Shown piece after piece: positions 49,068-58,892 of a stretch of DNA of 64,000 bases (position 1 is its first letter; each line of letters opens with the position of its first letter). The position numbers were made by a program, and so were the translations under genes. The stretch covers positions 28,751 to 92,750 of the forward strand of contig CAIVEH010000216.1 of assembly GCA_903904855.1 (NCBI GenBank), written 5' to 3'. Under the pieces are notes generated by a model. The model was not told the DNA's origin and did no database searches. It saw only the letters and a program-made list of their open reading frames with translations. Source of the DNA: an uncultured Bacteroidota bacterium. Lineage in GTDB: Bacteria > Bacteroidota > Bacteroidia > Chitinophagales > Chitinophagaceae.

Positions 49068-52067
49068 ATGAGTTCATTCCGTACCGCATTTTTAGCAGCT
49101 ATTTCTTTACTTATTTTAACCAGCTCTGCCTTTGCACAGAAGGGTAAAGTGATTAATCTGGCCAAAAACAAGTGGGTGGATAGTGTGTATAATGCACTGA
49201 GTGAAGAAGAGCGGATAGGGCAGCTGTTTATGGTTGCGGCTTATTCGGGCGGGAAGAATTATAATGAAGAACTGATTACTAAATTGATTACTGCTCACCA
49301 GATAGGTGGTCTGATATTTATGCAGGGCGGGCCTGTGAGGCAGGCCAACCTTACAAACACATACCAACACCTTGCACAAACACCTTTACTGATAGCAATG
49401 GATGCTGAATGGGGCATCGGTATGCGCCTGGACAGTGTGAAAAGCTTTCCACGGCAGATGATGCTGGGCGCCACTCGCGATACAGCAATTGTTTATAAAA
49501 TGGGCGCCGCTATTGCCGCACAATGCAAGCGCCTGGGCGTGAATGCAGACTTTGCACCTGATGTGGATGTGAACAATAATGCACTGAACCCGGTTATCAA
49601 TTCAAGATCGTATGGAGAGGACAAAACATGGGTAGCCAGGCTTGGGATTGCCTACATGAAAGGACTTCAGAACAATGGGGTAATGGCCTGTGCCAAACAT
49701 TTTCCGGGGCATGGTGATACCAATGTAGACTCACACAATGACCTGCCTGTGATCAGCAGATCGATGCAGCAACTGGATACACTTGAATTTTTTCCGTTCC
49801 GCAGGTTGATATATGCAGGTGTGGGGAGTATAATGATTGCACATCTTGAGGTACCTGCTCTGGATACCGCATTGCATGTGCCATCTACTTTATCAAAGAA
49901 TACTGTAACCGGTACGCTGAGGAATAAACTGGGATACACAGGGCTTATTATAACCGATGCATTGAATATGCAGGGTGTTACTAAATACTTTCCTTCAGGC
50001 GAAGCTGAGTTGAAGGCTTTTGCAGCCGGAAATGATATAATGCTGTTTCCTCAGGATGTGCCGGCTGCTCTTGCTAAAATCAAGAATGCAATTGATAGCG
50101 GTATTATTCCAGTGGCACAACTGGAGCAGAGTGTGAGGCGTATACTTGCTGCAAAGTATGATGCCGGACTGAACAAATGGAAGGATATTGATACCCGCAA
50201 CATCACCAATGACCTGAACAAGGAGGTTGATATGATCCGCACACAAATTGCCAAGGCAGCAGTAACAGTGGTGAAAGATGACAACCAGATACTCAGGAAG
50301 CTCAATGAAAATATGAACATTGCTTATGTGGGTATCAACGCCAGCAAAACTACTCCGCTATATGAGGCGCTGGATGACAAATTTAATAATGTTGAAGCAC
50401 GCTGGTTGCCCAAGGGTAGCCCGCTGGACAGCGCAGAGAAAGTGCTGGAAAGCCTTACAAAATATGATGCTGTGATAATAGCAGTGCATAATCTGAACTT
50501 CGGGCCTGGTAATAATTATGGCCTGAGTAATGAAGCAGTTGCCTTTCTGCAATATGCCGGTTGCCGGAACAATGTAATGGTGGCGCTGATGGGTAATGCA
50601 TACGCTACGCAATTCTTTTGCGGGGCAGGATCTGTGATGGTTGGGTATGAAGATGATACTATATGCGAGCAGGCAGTGGCTGATGTTATCCTGAAGAAAC
50701 TAAAGCCCAAAGGCCGACTGCCAGTAACCGCATGTATAGAAGGAAAGAGTGTGTGCCCTATGCCGGCGAAAATCCCGGAAATGGCCAGTGTGCCGGTTTA
50801 TGACCTGAAGAAAGTATTTGTACCAAAGGAAGCAGGTGTAATTGATCAGAAGGCTCTTGACCAGTTGGATATGTTTATAGCGCGGGATATAGCAGATGGG
50901 GTCTTCCCCGGGTGCAGGATACTGGCGTCGAGAAACGGGAAGGTGTTTTATGACAAGGCATTCGGGTATATGAAGTATGATAAGGAACAGCACGTAGATA
51001 CCAACACACTTTATGATATGGCATCTTGTACCAAGATACTGGCTACCACAATGGGTGTGATGAAGCTATATGACCAGGGCAAACTGGACCTTGATAAAAC
51101 ACTTGGCGACTACCTGCCCCAGGCTAAAGGTACCAATAAGGCAGGGCTAAAAATACGGGATGTGCTGCTACACCAGGCAGGACTGAAGGGATGGATACCC
51201 TTTTACCTGGACGTAGATGACCGGGAAGGGAAACTAAGGACAAATCTTACCAGGCGGGCACCTGAGAAGGGGTTTAATGTTCAGGTGGCAAGGAATGTGT
51301 ATCTGCGTGATGATTATATAGACACGATGTGGACAAAAGTGTTTGCCAGCAACCTGGATAATGCGGGTAAATTTCTGTACAGCGATCTTGATTTTTACCT
51401 GCTGATGGCTGTAGTGAAACAGATAACCGGGAAGCCACTTGATAAATATGTAGAGGAGGAATTTTATAAGCCAATGGGCCTTAAACGTATTACCTACAAC
51501 CCACGGAATAAATTTGATACAACCCAGATAGCGCCTACCGAAATGGAGCAGAGTTTCAGGAGCCAGGTATTGTGTGGCTATGTGCACGACCAGGGCGCTG
51601 CATTGCTGGGCGGAGTGGGCGGCCATGCCGGTATTTTTGCTACGGCGCATGATGTGGCGGCTATCTTCCAGATGCTGCTTAATAAAGGTACCTATGGCGG
51701 CAGGCGGTATTTTAAGGCATCTACTGTTGATATGTTCACAGCTTACCACAGCAAGATCAGCCACAGGGGGCTTGCATTCGATAAGCCAGCTACAGATGGT
51801 GATGATGGCGGCCCGGCAGGCGACCGCAGCAGCGGGCTGGCCTTCGGGCACCAGGGCTTTACGGGTACCTGTGCATGGGCTGACCCTGCAAATGGAATTG
51901 TATTTGTGTTTTTATCCAACCGCGTTTATCCATCGGGAAGCAATGGGAAGATCAATAAACTCAATGTGCGGACGGTAGCCCAGGACTATATTTACCAGGC
52001 ATTCGGAATACCTGTAAACCATGATAGGATGAATACGTATAAGGCGCAATTGGGGATAGTGAAGTGA
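49068..52067 (+). CDS. Glycoside hydrolase family 3 - serine beta-lactamase/penicillin-binding fusion
   Basis: N-term GH3 (KHFPGHGDTNVDSHNDLP, IITDALNMQGV); C-term serine hydrolase (LYDMASCTKILATTMGVMKLYDQGKLDLDKTLGDYLP, YSDLDFYLL). Confidence 0.93.
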   Translation: MSSFRTAFLAAISLLILTSSAFAQKGKVINLAKNKWVDSVYNALSEEERIGQLFMVAAYSGGKNYNEELITKLITAHQIGGLIFMQGGPVRQANLTNTYQHLAQTPLLIAMDAEWGIGMRLDSVKSFPRQMMLGATRDTAIVYKMGAAIAAQCKRLGVNADFAPDVDVNNNALNPVINSRSYGEDKTWVARLGIAYMKGLQNNGVMACAKHFPGHGDTNVDSHNDLPVISRSMQQLDTLEFFPFRRLIYAGVGSIMIAHLEVPALDTALHVPSTLSKNTVTGTLRNKLGYTGLIITDALNMQGVTKYFPSGEAELKAFAAGNDIMLFPQDVPAALAKIKNAIDSGIIPVAQLEQSVRRILAAKYDAGLNKWKDIDTRNITNDLNKEVDMIRTQIAKAAVTVVKDDNQILRKLNENMNIAYVGINASKTTPLYEALDDKFNNVEARWLPKGSPLDSAEKVLESLTKYDAVIIAVHNLNFGPGNNYGLSNEAVAFLQYAGCRNNVMVALMGNAYATQFFCGAGSVMVGYEDDTICEQAVADVILKKLKPKGRLPVTACIEGKSVCPMPAKIPEMASVPVYDLKKVFVPKEAGVIDQKALDQLDMFIARDIADGVFPGCRILASRNGKVFYDKAFGYMKYDKEQHVDTNTLYDMASCTKILATTMGVMKLYDQGKLDLDKTLGDYLPQAKGTNKAGLKIRDVLLHQAGLKGWIPFYLDVDDREGKLRTNLTRRAPEKGFNVQVARNVYLRDDYIDTMWTKVFASNLDNAGKFLYSDLDFYLLMAVVKQITGKPLDKYVEEEFYKPMGLKRITYNPRNKFDTTQIAPTEMEQSFRSQVLCGYVHDQGAALLGGVGGHAGIFATAHDVAAIFQMLLNKGTYGGRRYFKASTVDMFTAYHSKISHRGLAFDKPATDGDDGGPAGDRSSGLAFGHQGFTGTCAWADPANGIVFVFLSNRVYPSGSNGKINKLNVRTVAQDYIYQAFGIPVNHDRMNTYKAQLGIVK

Positions 52068-52155
52068 GAAACTATTAATCTTGAATTTACGCCTGTGGAA
52101 GCACTAATAATTCATCATAAATAATTTTGTATTTTTGATAATAAAATTAGAAGAT

Positions 52156-52386
52156 ATGGTTGCTGTTGCAGGAACATTTCAAAATGGCTATATAAAGCTG
52201 GATAAAGAGTTCTTATCAAAGGAACCTGTAAGAGTGAATGTTACATTCCCGGATGAAGTGGAGCCTTCCTCAGAAAAGAGATTATTATTTTCAGATTTTT
52301 CATTTGAGAAAAGCCAGAAAATTCTAGAGAACGTCCCCGGATCATTGAGCGATGACTTAATTGAAGAAAGAAGAAACAGTTTATGA
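52156..52386 (+). CDS. Antitoxin-like protein upstream of the PIN pseudogene
   Basis: MVAVAGTFQNGYIKLDKEFLSKEPVRVNVTF...; stop overlaps the PIN ATG (ttATGA). Confidence 0.65.
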   Translation: MVAVAGTFQNGYIKLDKEFLSKEPVRVNVTFPDEVEPSSEKRLLFSDFSFEKSQKILENVPGSLSDDLIEERRNSL

Positions 52387-52817
52387 AAATATTTTTAGAC
52401 ACTTCTTCGTTATTCAAACTCTATCATAAGGAAGTGGATTCTTCCAAAATAAGGTAGATTTTCGATGATAATATTATTACAACAGTTTTCCTTTCAGAAA
52501 TTACTAAAATTGAGTTTGTTTCAACTGTCTGGAAAAAGGTAAGGGCACAACAAATGTCTGTTTTGCAGGCACATGAAGTAACAGACCTCTTTGAATCAGA
52601 CTCCTATCAATATACTTTCATACTTACAGACTGCTTGATACAGAAACAGGCAAAAAGTCTTGTAGCAAATTATGGAAAGGAAGTTTTAAGGACTTTGGAT
52701 TGTATTTAACTTGCAACGGCAATATCATTGAGAAATTATACTTCCAGGTTTATTACTTCAGATAAATTGTTGGATAGTTTTTTTAGCCTTGAATCACTGC
52801 CGAATTCTGACTCCTGA
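52383..52817 (+). pseudogene. PIN-domain toxin pseudogene with two in-frame stops
   Basis: MKIFLDTSSLFKLYHKEVDSSKIR*IFDDNIITTVFLSEITKIEFVSTVWKKVRAQQ...LRTLDCI*LATAISLRNYTSRFITSDKLLDSFF; stops TAG 52455-52457 and TAA 52707-52709. Confidence 0.85.
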
Positions 52818-52934
52818 AGCAAGGATATAAATATTTGATTAAATAATTATTCATTTTAATTATTTTGCATAAAGTGTCATTAATATTATTTACTATAAAA
52901 ATTTCTGTTTAAATTTATAGTAAATTAAACTCTT

Positions 52935-55172
52935 ATGATCTATAAATCCTTACTTTCCGCTATTATTCTTCTTACATTTTCCTTCTCTGCCCAGTCTCAG
53001 ACATGGCATAAAGATTATTATAAAACCCAGCCACCAGGCACGCCGTTATGTTACGGTTATTCGGTTGCTTACGGAGGATTAATCTGCATGTCAACTGCCG
53101 ATTCCTTTTTTTCATTTAATGAATTTGCTTCCGATTATTACCTGGTAAGATTAAATAAATTTGGTGATACCATTTGGTCTAAAAGGAACTGGTTAGATAC
53201 TTTTAGCTGCCGTTCAATTATAAATGCTATTACCCAGCTATCGAATGGAGATTACGTTATAGCTTCAACTTTGTATTCCTATGATTCCCTCTATTCTAAT
53301 ACTTTTTTTCATGGTTATACTTGTTCAATTTTTTACAGACTCGACTCGAACGGTAATATATTAAATGTCATAAGAAGAGTTATGGATGTTGATGATGGCC
53401 AGGATATCAATGTTCTGAAAGCAGAGAATAATGGTTATTACATTGTTTATTCCTGTGATTCATTTTATAACTCATCTATCACATCCTTAGATGCTCTGGC
53501 TCAAAGTATAATTGAAAAACATGACAGCAATGATGTTTTGTTATGGTCTTATAATTTCTCAGGAACCTATAATGTTGTTGGATCAGGAACTTCAAGCGCG
53601 CTCCTTGATGCATATCCAGGCATTCAGATTCATAGTTCATCGACGGTAGATAATGGAGTGGCCTTTATCACCAGGAATAATATCGGCAAATTAAATGCAG
53701 ATGGTAGCCTGGCATATTCCACATCGCTTACTTCCTTATTCCCAACTTACGATTATAATTATTACATGTTTTGCACATCTGATACAAGCACCATAGTATT
53801 GATATCAGATGCAGTCGGACATCTCTGCAAATTCAATTCATCTGGCGCAGTTACACATCAGATTGACTTGCATGATTCATTATCTTTTGGAAATGGCACT
53901 GAGACATCCAATGGTAAGTATCTTATATGGAATGGATACGTTTCTGGTTTTTATCTATTAGCGCCTGATTTTACTTTACTGGATTCTATCCGTTATCCGT
54001 TTACTGAAAATATGTATGGAACTGCTGCACTTATTCCTAATCCTTATGGCGGCGCGTTTTGCGCATATCCGATGGGCTTGGATACTACTCATATTTACGC
54101 AATTAATTTCGATAGTTTGTTTAACAGGTACCACGACCTGAAGATATCCATGCACAGCAGTTGCCTTGTACCCGGCTTTACCAGTCATTTGCATGTGGGG
54201 TTCTTCAACAATGGCGTTGATACAATTAATACCACAGCTGTTGTGGTAATTGATTCCAATACTACCTTCCTGTCATCAGTGCCTGCGCCAATATTAGTAT
54301 CGGAAGATACGCTGACTTATTCTATTGTAAGCTTGCCAGCCGGCATTACCGACAGCCTGTTGATTAATATAAATGTGGATTCAACGCTAGGCATGGGTGT
54401 TATTCTGACTTTTAATTCAAACTCTCCTTATGTAAATAATATAGGATCAGCAGATGATAGCATTACCTATTGCGGAACCACAATTTCATCTCTTGATCCG
54501 AATTTTAAATCAGTGAACAGGCCTTATTATTTCACTTCGGATAAAAGTATGATTTACACTATTGGTTTTGAAAACACAGGTACCTATTTTGCCTCAAGGA
54601 TTGTGGTGAATGATACACTTGATCCGCATCTTGACCCCTCTACGCTTAAAATAATCAGTGGCTCTCCTGTAAGTCCATCCCTTAGATGGCCGGCACCTAA
54701 CGTTGCCCAGTTTTATTATAATGATATAAACCTTCCAGACAGTATATCGGACCCTCTGAATTCATATGGCCAGATTCTCTTTTCAATCATAACCAAGGCT
54801 GATGCGGCTTTAGGCGATGTTATAAAAAACACGGCCTACATATATTTCGACTATAACCAACCGGTGGCAACCAACACAACTATAAATGTTATCAGCACAG
54901 CCGATGCTTCGCTACCAACCAAAACCTACTACCAGAATTTCAGTTTGTTTCCCAATCCATCAACCGGGGCTATTACTCTTGATTTACCTGGCAAATCGGT
55001 AAACTGGAACATTTCTGTTTCTGATATTTCAGGCAAACAGGTAACTAATACTACTATCAATGATAATCAGGCTACACTGCATCTGCAGCTACCGCAAGGG
55101 GTATACATGATTAAGGCTACCAATCTGGACAATCATTCCACAATTATCAGGAAGATGGTAATTGAGCGATAG
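52935..55172 (+). CDS. T9SS type A sorting-domain protein with conserved-repeat (DUF7619-like) domain
   Basis: 'FENTGTYFASRIVVNDTLDPHLDPSTLKIISGS...AYIYFDYNQPVATNTTINVI', 'LFPNPSTGAITLDLPGKSVNWNISVSDISGKQV'. Confidence 0.9.
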   Translation: MIYKSLLSAIILLTFSFSAQSQTWHKDYYKTQPPGTPLCYGYSVAYGGLICMSTADSFFSFNEFASDYYLVRLNKFGDTIWSKRNWLDTFSCRSIINAITQLSNGDYVIASTLYSYDSLYSNTFFHGYTCSIFYRLDSNGNILNVIRRVMDVDDGQDINVLKAENNGYYIVYSCDSFYNSSITSLDALAQSIIEKHDSNDVLLWSYNFSGTYNVVGSGTSSALLDAYPGIQIHSSSTVDNGVAFITRNNIGKLNADGSLAYSTSLTSLFPTYDYNYYMFCTSDTSTIVLISDAVGHLCKFNSSGAVTHQIDLHDSLSFGNGTETSNGKYLIWNGYVSGFYLLAPDFTLLDSIRYPFTENMYGTAALIPNPYGGAFCAYPMGLDTTHIYAINFDSLFNRYHDLKISMHSSCLVPGFTSHLHVGFFNNGVDTINTTAVVVIDSNTTFLSSVPAPILVSEDTLTYSIVSLPAGITDSLLININVDSTLGMGVILTFNSNSPYVNNIGSADDSITYCGTTISSLDPNFKSVNRPYYFTSDKSMIYTIGFENTGTYFASRIVVNDTLDPHLDPSTLKIISGSPVSPSLRWPAPNVAQFYYNDINLPDSISDPLNSYGQILFSIITKADAALGDVIKNTAYIYFDYNQPVATNTTINVISTADASLPTKTYYQNFSLFPNPSTGAITLDLPGKSVNWNISVSDISGKQVTNTTINDNQATLHLQLPQGVYMIKATNLDNHSTIIRKMVIER

Positions 55173-55211
55173 GGGATACAATTGGTAATGGCAGGATTAT
55201 TCCACTATTAC

Positions 55212-55358
55212 CTACTTACTTACATTGCCATCTTTTGTGAATGCAGTAATAATGTACAAACCTGCAGGTAGATTTAATATTTGCAGTTAGCGCCTATTGC
55301 TGAACTGGATCCACCTGTAAATGCGATGTAGGGTGTACCATTCCCTGTTAAAGCGCAG
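55212..55358 (-). pseudogene. Remnant of a T9SS-sorted beta-propeller protein (3' end only, frameshifted)
   Basis: Minus strand reads ...ALTGNGTPYIAFTGGSSSAIGAN / (frame change) LQILNLPAGLYIITAFTKDGNVSK*, a typical CTD terminus. Confidence 0.6.
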
Positions 55359-55709
55359 TACCTGGGCTACAATCATAAAGTGGGCGATACAGGCAGAAAC
55401 CTGAGTGGCGGGCAGAAACTGAAAATAGGATTTGCCCGGTTGTTCCTCAGCAATCCTGATGTCGTTATCCTTGATGAGGCAAGCAGTATGCTGGATATTG
55501 AATCTGAAAAGAAGATCATCAACAATGTAAAAATGCATTTTAAAGGCAAGACAATTATATCCATTGCACACCGCATCAATACACTTAAATCGGCCGACCG
55601 CATATTGGTTATTGATGGCGGAACAATAGCTGAAGACGGACCACACGATGAATTGCTGCAGAAAATGGGATTGTATCACCAGTTTGTAAATACATACATT
55701 GATTTCTGA
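55359..55709 (+). pseudogene. 5'-truncated peptidase-type ABC transporter ATPase (C-terminal NBD only)
   Basis: AQYLGYNHKVGDTGRNLSGGQKLKIGFARLFLSNPDVVILDEASSMLD...ISIAHRINTLKSADRILVIDGG; no Walker A or TM region. Confidence 0.82.
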
Positions 55710-56305
55710 TGGCGGAAACTGAAGAACTGGAACCACAGCAATACCAGAAGCACTACTGGGAAGATGATGTACCGCTGAAGGACGTCAGGGAAAGTACTTT
55801 GCGCAAATTCGTTTATCTCGGGGCTTTGTTGTTTCTTGGTTTTGTGCTGGCCGGATCACTGATTAAATTTCTCGATGAGGTGCAATTGCCATTTCTGTTT
55901 AAGTCCGATAAATCGGAGGATATATACCGGTTCCCTTATCCTGTTTACCTGACTGATAAGTATGTCGCATCAGGTGAGCAAATAAAAAAAGGGGCTAAGC
56001 TGGTGCGTATTACTTCACCTGAGATAGTGACCCTGATCTATAATTATTATGAAGCCCAGCAAAACCTTGTTAATTACAATGTAATTAAATCACTGTCTCT
56101 TGCACAGCAAAAAGAATTAATTGCTGTAAAAATCAACCAGGACAGGATGAGAATTTCTCAGGCGCACACAGAACTTACATTGCTTGAAAGTACATGGAAA
56201 AGCAACCTTGCAAGGCTTGAATTCGAAAAACAGGATGCTGAAAATAAACTGGTTAAAAACAAAGAGCTTTACGAAAAAAATACATTTCTGCCCAGGTGTT
56301 TATAA
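55709..56305 (+). pseudogene. 3'-truncated HlyD-family membrane fusion protein
   Basis: N-term 'RKFVYLGALLFLGFVLAGSLIKFLDEVQLPFLF' and coiled coil, then breaks at 'ELYEKNTFLPRCL*' before the barrel-sandwich return. Confidence 0.75.
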
Positions 56306-56513
56306 TTTCGCACAGTTGATTTTTTATTATCGTCCAAAAGTGATTTTAAAAACAGTGTTTTGGACACTGATAGAAATTATATTCAGCCAAAAGTGGTTTC
56401 GAAAGTTTAGTTCTGGCTGCATTTAAATAAAATTAAAGCAGCAAATCACCCTTTGTTAACCTCTTACAGGCTATTCTTTTTTTGTATCTTGCACATCCAA
56501 CAAACGGATTACA

Positions 56514-58664
56514 ATGAAATTAATCTCCTTTTTATCTGTCGCTGCATTCGTTGCTATCTTATCATCCTGTGGCAATGTCAACGAAAAAACTGCAGCCAAC
56601 AACAGTTCTATGTCTTCATCCAATCCTTTTTACGCACCCAGTACACTGCCGTTTCAGGTGGCCGACTTTGATAAGATAAAAAACAGTGATTACAAGCCAG
56701 CCATAGAGGAAGGAATGAAACAGCAACTGGACGAGATAAACAAAATAGCTGATAATGCCGAAGCGCCAACATTTGAAAATACGTTGGTAGCCCTTGAGAA
56801 AAGCGGGCAGTTGCTGCACAGGGTAAGTGGTGTTTTTGGCCTGGTAACCAGCGCCAATACAAATCCTGAACTACAGAAGCTCCAGGAAGAAGTGGCCCCT
56901 AAACTGGCTGCAGTAAATGATGCCCTGTTTCTTAACACCAAACTATTTAAACGTGTAGAAACTATATTCAACCAGCGCACAACATTGAAACTGGATCAGG
57001 AGTCGAACAGGCTTGTGGAGTATTACTATCAGAAATTTGAGCTGGCTGGTGCAAAACTAAATGATGCTGATAAAGAAAGCCTGAAGAAGCTGAATGGTGA
57101 AGAAGCCTCACTAAGTGCAAAATTCACCAACCAGTTGCTGGCTGCTGCAAAAGCAGGTGCGTTGGTTATTAGTGATTCATCTGAACTGGCAGGACTTTCA
57201 GCAGGTGAAATTGCTGCTGCAGCTAAAGATGCCAAAGCAGCAAAACTGGATGGCAAATGGTTATTGTCGCTTCAGAATACTACACAGCAGCCGGCATTAC
57301 AATCTTTGACTGTAAGAGCCACCCGCCAGAAATTGTTTGACGCATCATGGAACCGCGCTGAAAAGAATGATTCGAATGATACACGGGCCACTATAGCGCG
57401 AATTGCTGAGATAAGGGCTAAGAAAGCAAAATTGATTGGCTTCCCCAATTTCGCAACATGGACATTGCAGGACCAGATGGCCAAGAACCCCGAAGCCGTG
57501 GAGAATTTCCTGCTGAAACTGGTACCTGCTGCCACTGCTAAAGCACAGGCTGAAGCTGCTGAAATACAGAAAGTAATAGACCAGCAGAAAGGTGGTTTCA
57601 AACTGGAGCCTGCCGACTGGAACTTCTATTCAGAGCAGGTGCGCAAGGCTAAGTACGACCTGGATGAAAACCAGACCAAGCCTTACTTTGAAGTATATAA
57701 TGTGCTGCAGAATGGTATCTTCTATGCCGCCAACCAGCTTTACGGCTTAACTTTCAAAGAGCGTAAAGATCTGCCTGTTTACCAGAAGGATGTAAGGGTG
57801 TTTGAGGTGTTTGATAAAGACAGTACTTCTATAGCGCTTTTTTATTGCGACTACTTCAAGCGCGATAATAAAAATGGTGGTGCATGGATGGATAATATGG
57901 TGGGCCAGTCAAAACTGATGGGTACCAAGCCTGTAATCTATAATGTATGCAACTTTACCAAGCCGGCAGAGGGCGAGCCTGCACTCATCAGCTTCAGCGA
58001 TGTAACTACCATGTTTCATGAGTTTGGCCACGGGCTGCACGGCATTTTTGCGAGCCAGCAATACCCAAGCCTCAGCGGTACAGCCACAGCACGTGACTTT
58101 GTAGAGTTCCCATCACAATTTAATGAGCATTGGGCCAGTGAGCCGCAGGTATTCAAGCATTATGCTACTCATTACAAAACAGGTGAACTAATGCCACAGG
58201 TACTTGTAGATAAAATAAAGAAAGCCGCAACATTCAATGAAGGCTATGCTTTGACTGAGTTGCTTGCTGCCGCCAACCTGGATATACAGTGGCACAAATT
58301 GACTGCATCAGATCCAAAGCAGGATGTGAATAAGTATGAAACAGAAGCGCTGCATAAAACCCATCTCGACCTGCATGAGGTACCTACGCGCTACCGCAGC
58401 AGTTACTTCCTGCACATCTGGAGCAATGGTTATGCATCTGGCTATTATGCCTACCTGTGGACAGAAATGCTGGATGACGATGCTTATGCATGGTTTAAAG
58501 AACATGGCGGCATGACCCGCGAAAACGGGCAGCGTTTCCGTGATATGATCCTCTCCCGAGGCAACACTCAGGATCTCGCAACAATGTTCCGCAACTTCCG
58601 TGGCAGCGACCCTAAAATTGAGCCAATGCTTGAGAATAGGGGACTAGTGCCGGAGAAGAAGTAG
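56514..58664 (+). CDS. M3 family metallopeptidase (peptidyl-dipeptidase Dcp-like lipoprotein)
   Basis: HEFGHGLHGIFA zinc motif, lipobox ILSSCG. Confidence 0.95.
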   Translation: MKLISFLSVAAFVAILSSCGNVNEKTAANNSSMSSSNPFYAPSTLPFQVADFDKIKNSDYKPAIEEGMKQQLDEINKIADNAEAPTFENTLVALEKSGQLLHRVSGVFGLVTSANTNPELQKLQEEVAPKLAAVNDALFLNTKLFKRVETIFNQRTTLKLDQESNRLVEYYYQKFELAGAKLNDADKESLKKLNGEEASLSAKFTNQLLAAAKAGALVISDSSELAGLSAGEIAAAAKDAKAAKLDGKWLLSLQNTTQQPALQSLTVRATRQKLFDASWNRAEKNDSNDTRATIARIAEIRAKKAKLIGFPNFATWTLQDQMAKNPEAVENFLLKLVPAATAKAQAEAAEIQKVIDQQKGGFKLEPADWNFYSEQVRKAKYDLDENQTKPYFEVYNVLQNGIFYAANQLYGLTFKERKDLPVYQKDVRVFEVFDKDSTSIALFYCDYFKRDNKNGGAWMDNMVGQSKLMGTKPVIYNVCNFTKPAEGEPALISFSDVTTMFHEFGHGLHGIFASQQYPSLSGTATARDFVEFPSQFNEHWASEPQVFKHYATHYKTGELMPQVLVDKIKKAATFNEGYALTELLAAANLDIQWHKLTASDPKQDVNKYETEALHKTHLDLHEVPTRYRSSYFLHIWSNGYASGYYAYLWTEMLDDDAYAWFKEHGGMTRENGQRFRDMILSRGNTQDLATMFRNFRGSDPKIEPMLENRGLVPEKK

Positions 58665-58706
58665 GGTGTTTTGTCATCAATCCGAGATACAATTTTTTTT
58701 TTTTTA

Positions 58707-58738
58707 ACCGGGATCTGAACATCTGTTTAGATCCCGGT
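58707..58738. terminator. Hairpin ACCGGGATCT...AGATCCCGGT with T-tract
   Basis: 10-bp perfect stem after the M3 peptidase. Confidence 0.7.
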
Positions 58739-58892
58739 ATTGTTTTTAGCCCCAAAAGCATATTCCAGCCATCTCATGGTCGACATGGCTTCAATGGTCT
58801 GTATTGATATAAAATTGCCAAACACAATACAATCTGTAATTATTTACAAAATAGTAGTATTTAGGTGTGTTTTTTCTATTTTGCATAATTAT

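Noticed and set aside
51234-51851. 205-aa minus-strand ORF in the GH3 fusion
   Set aside because: Antisense artefact within the beta-lactamase domain.
55287-55736. 149-aa minus-strand ORF over the ABC ATPase fragment
   Set aside because: Antisense of the ABC NBD (GGQ/DEAS region); not a plausible gene.
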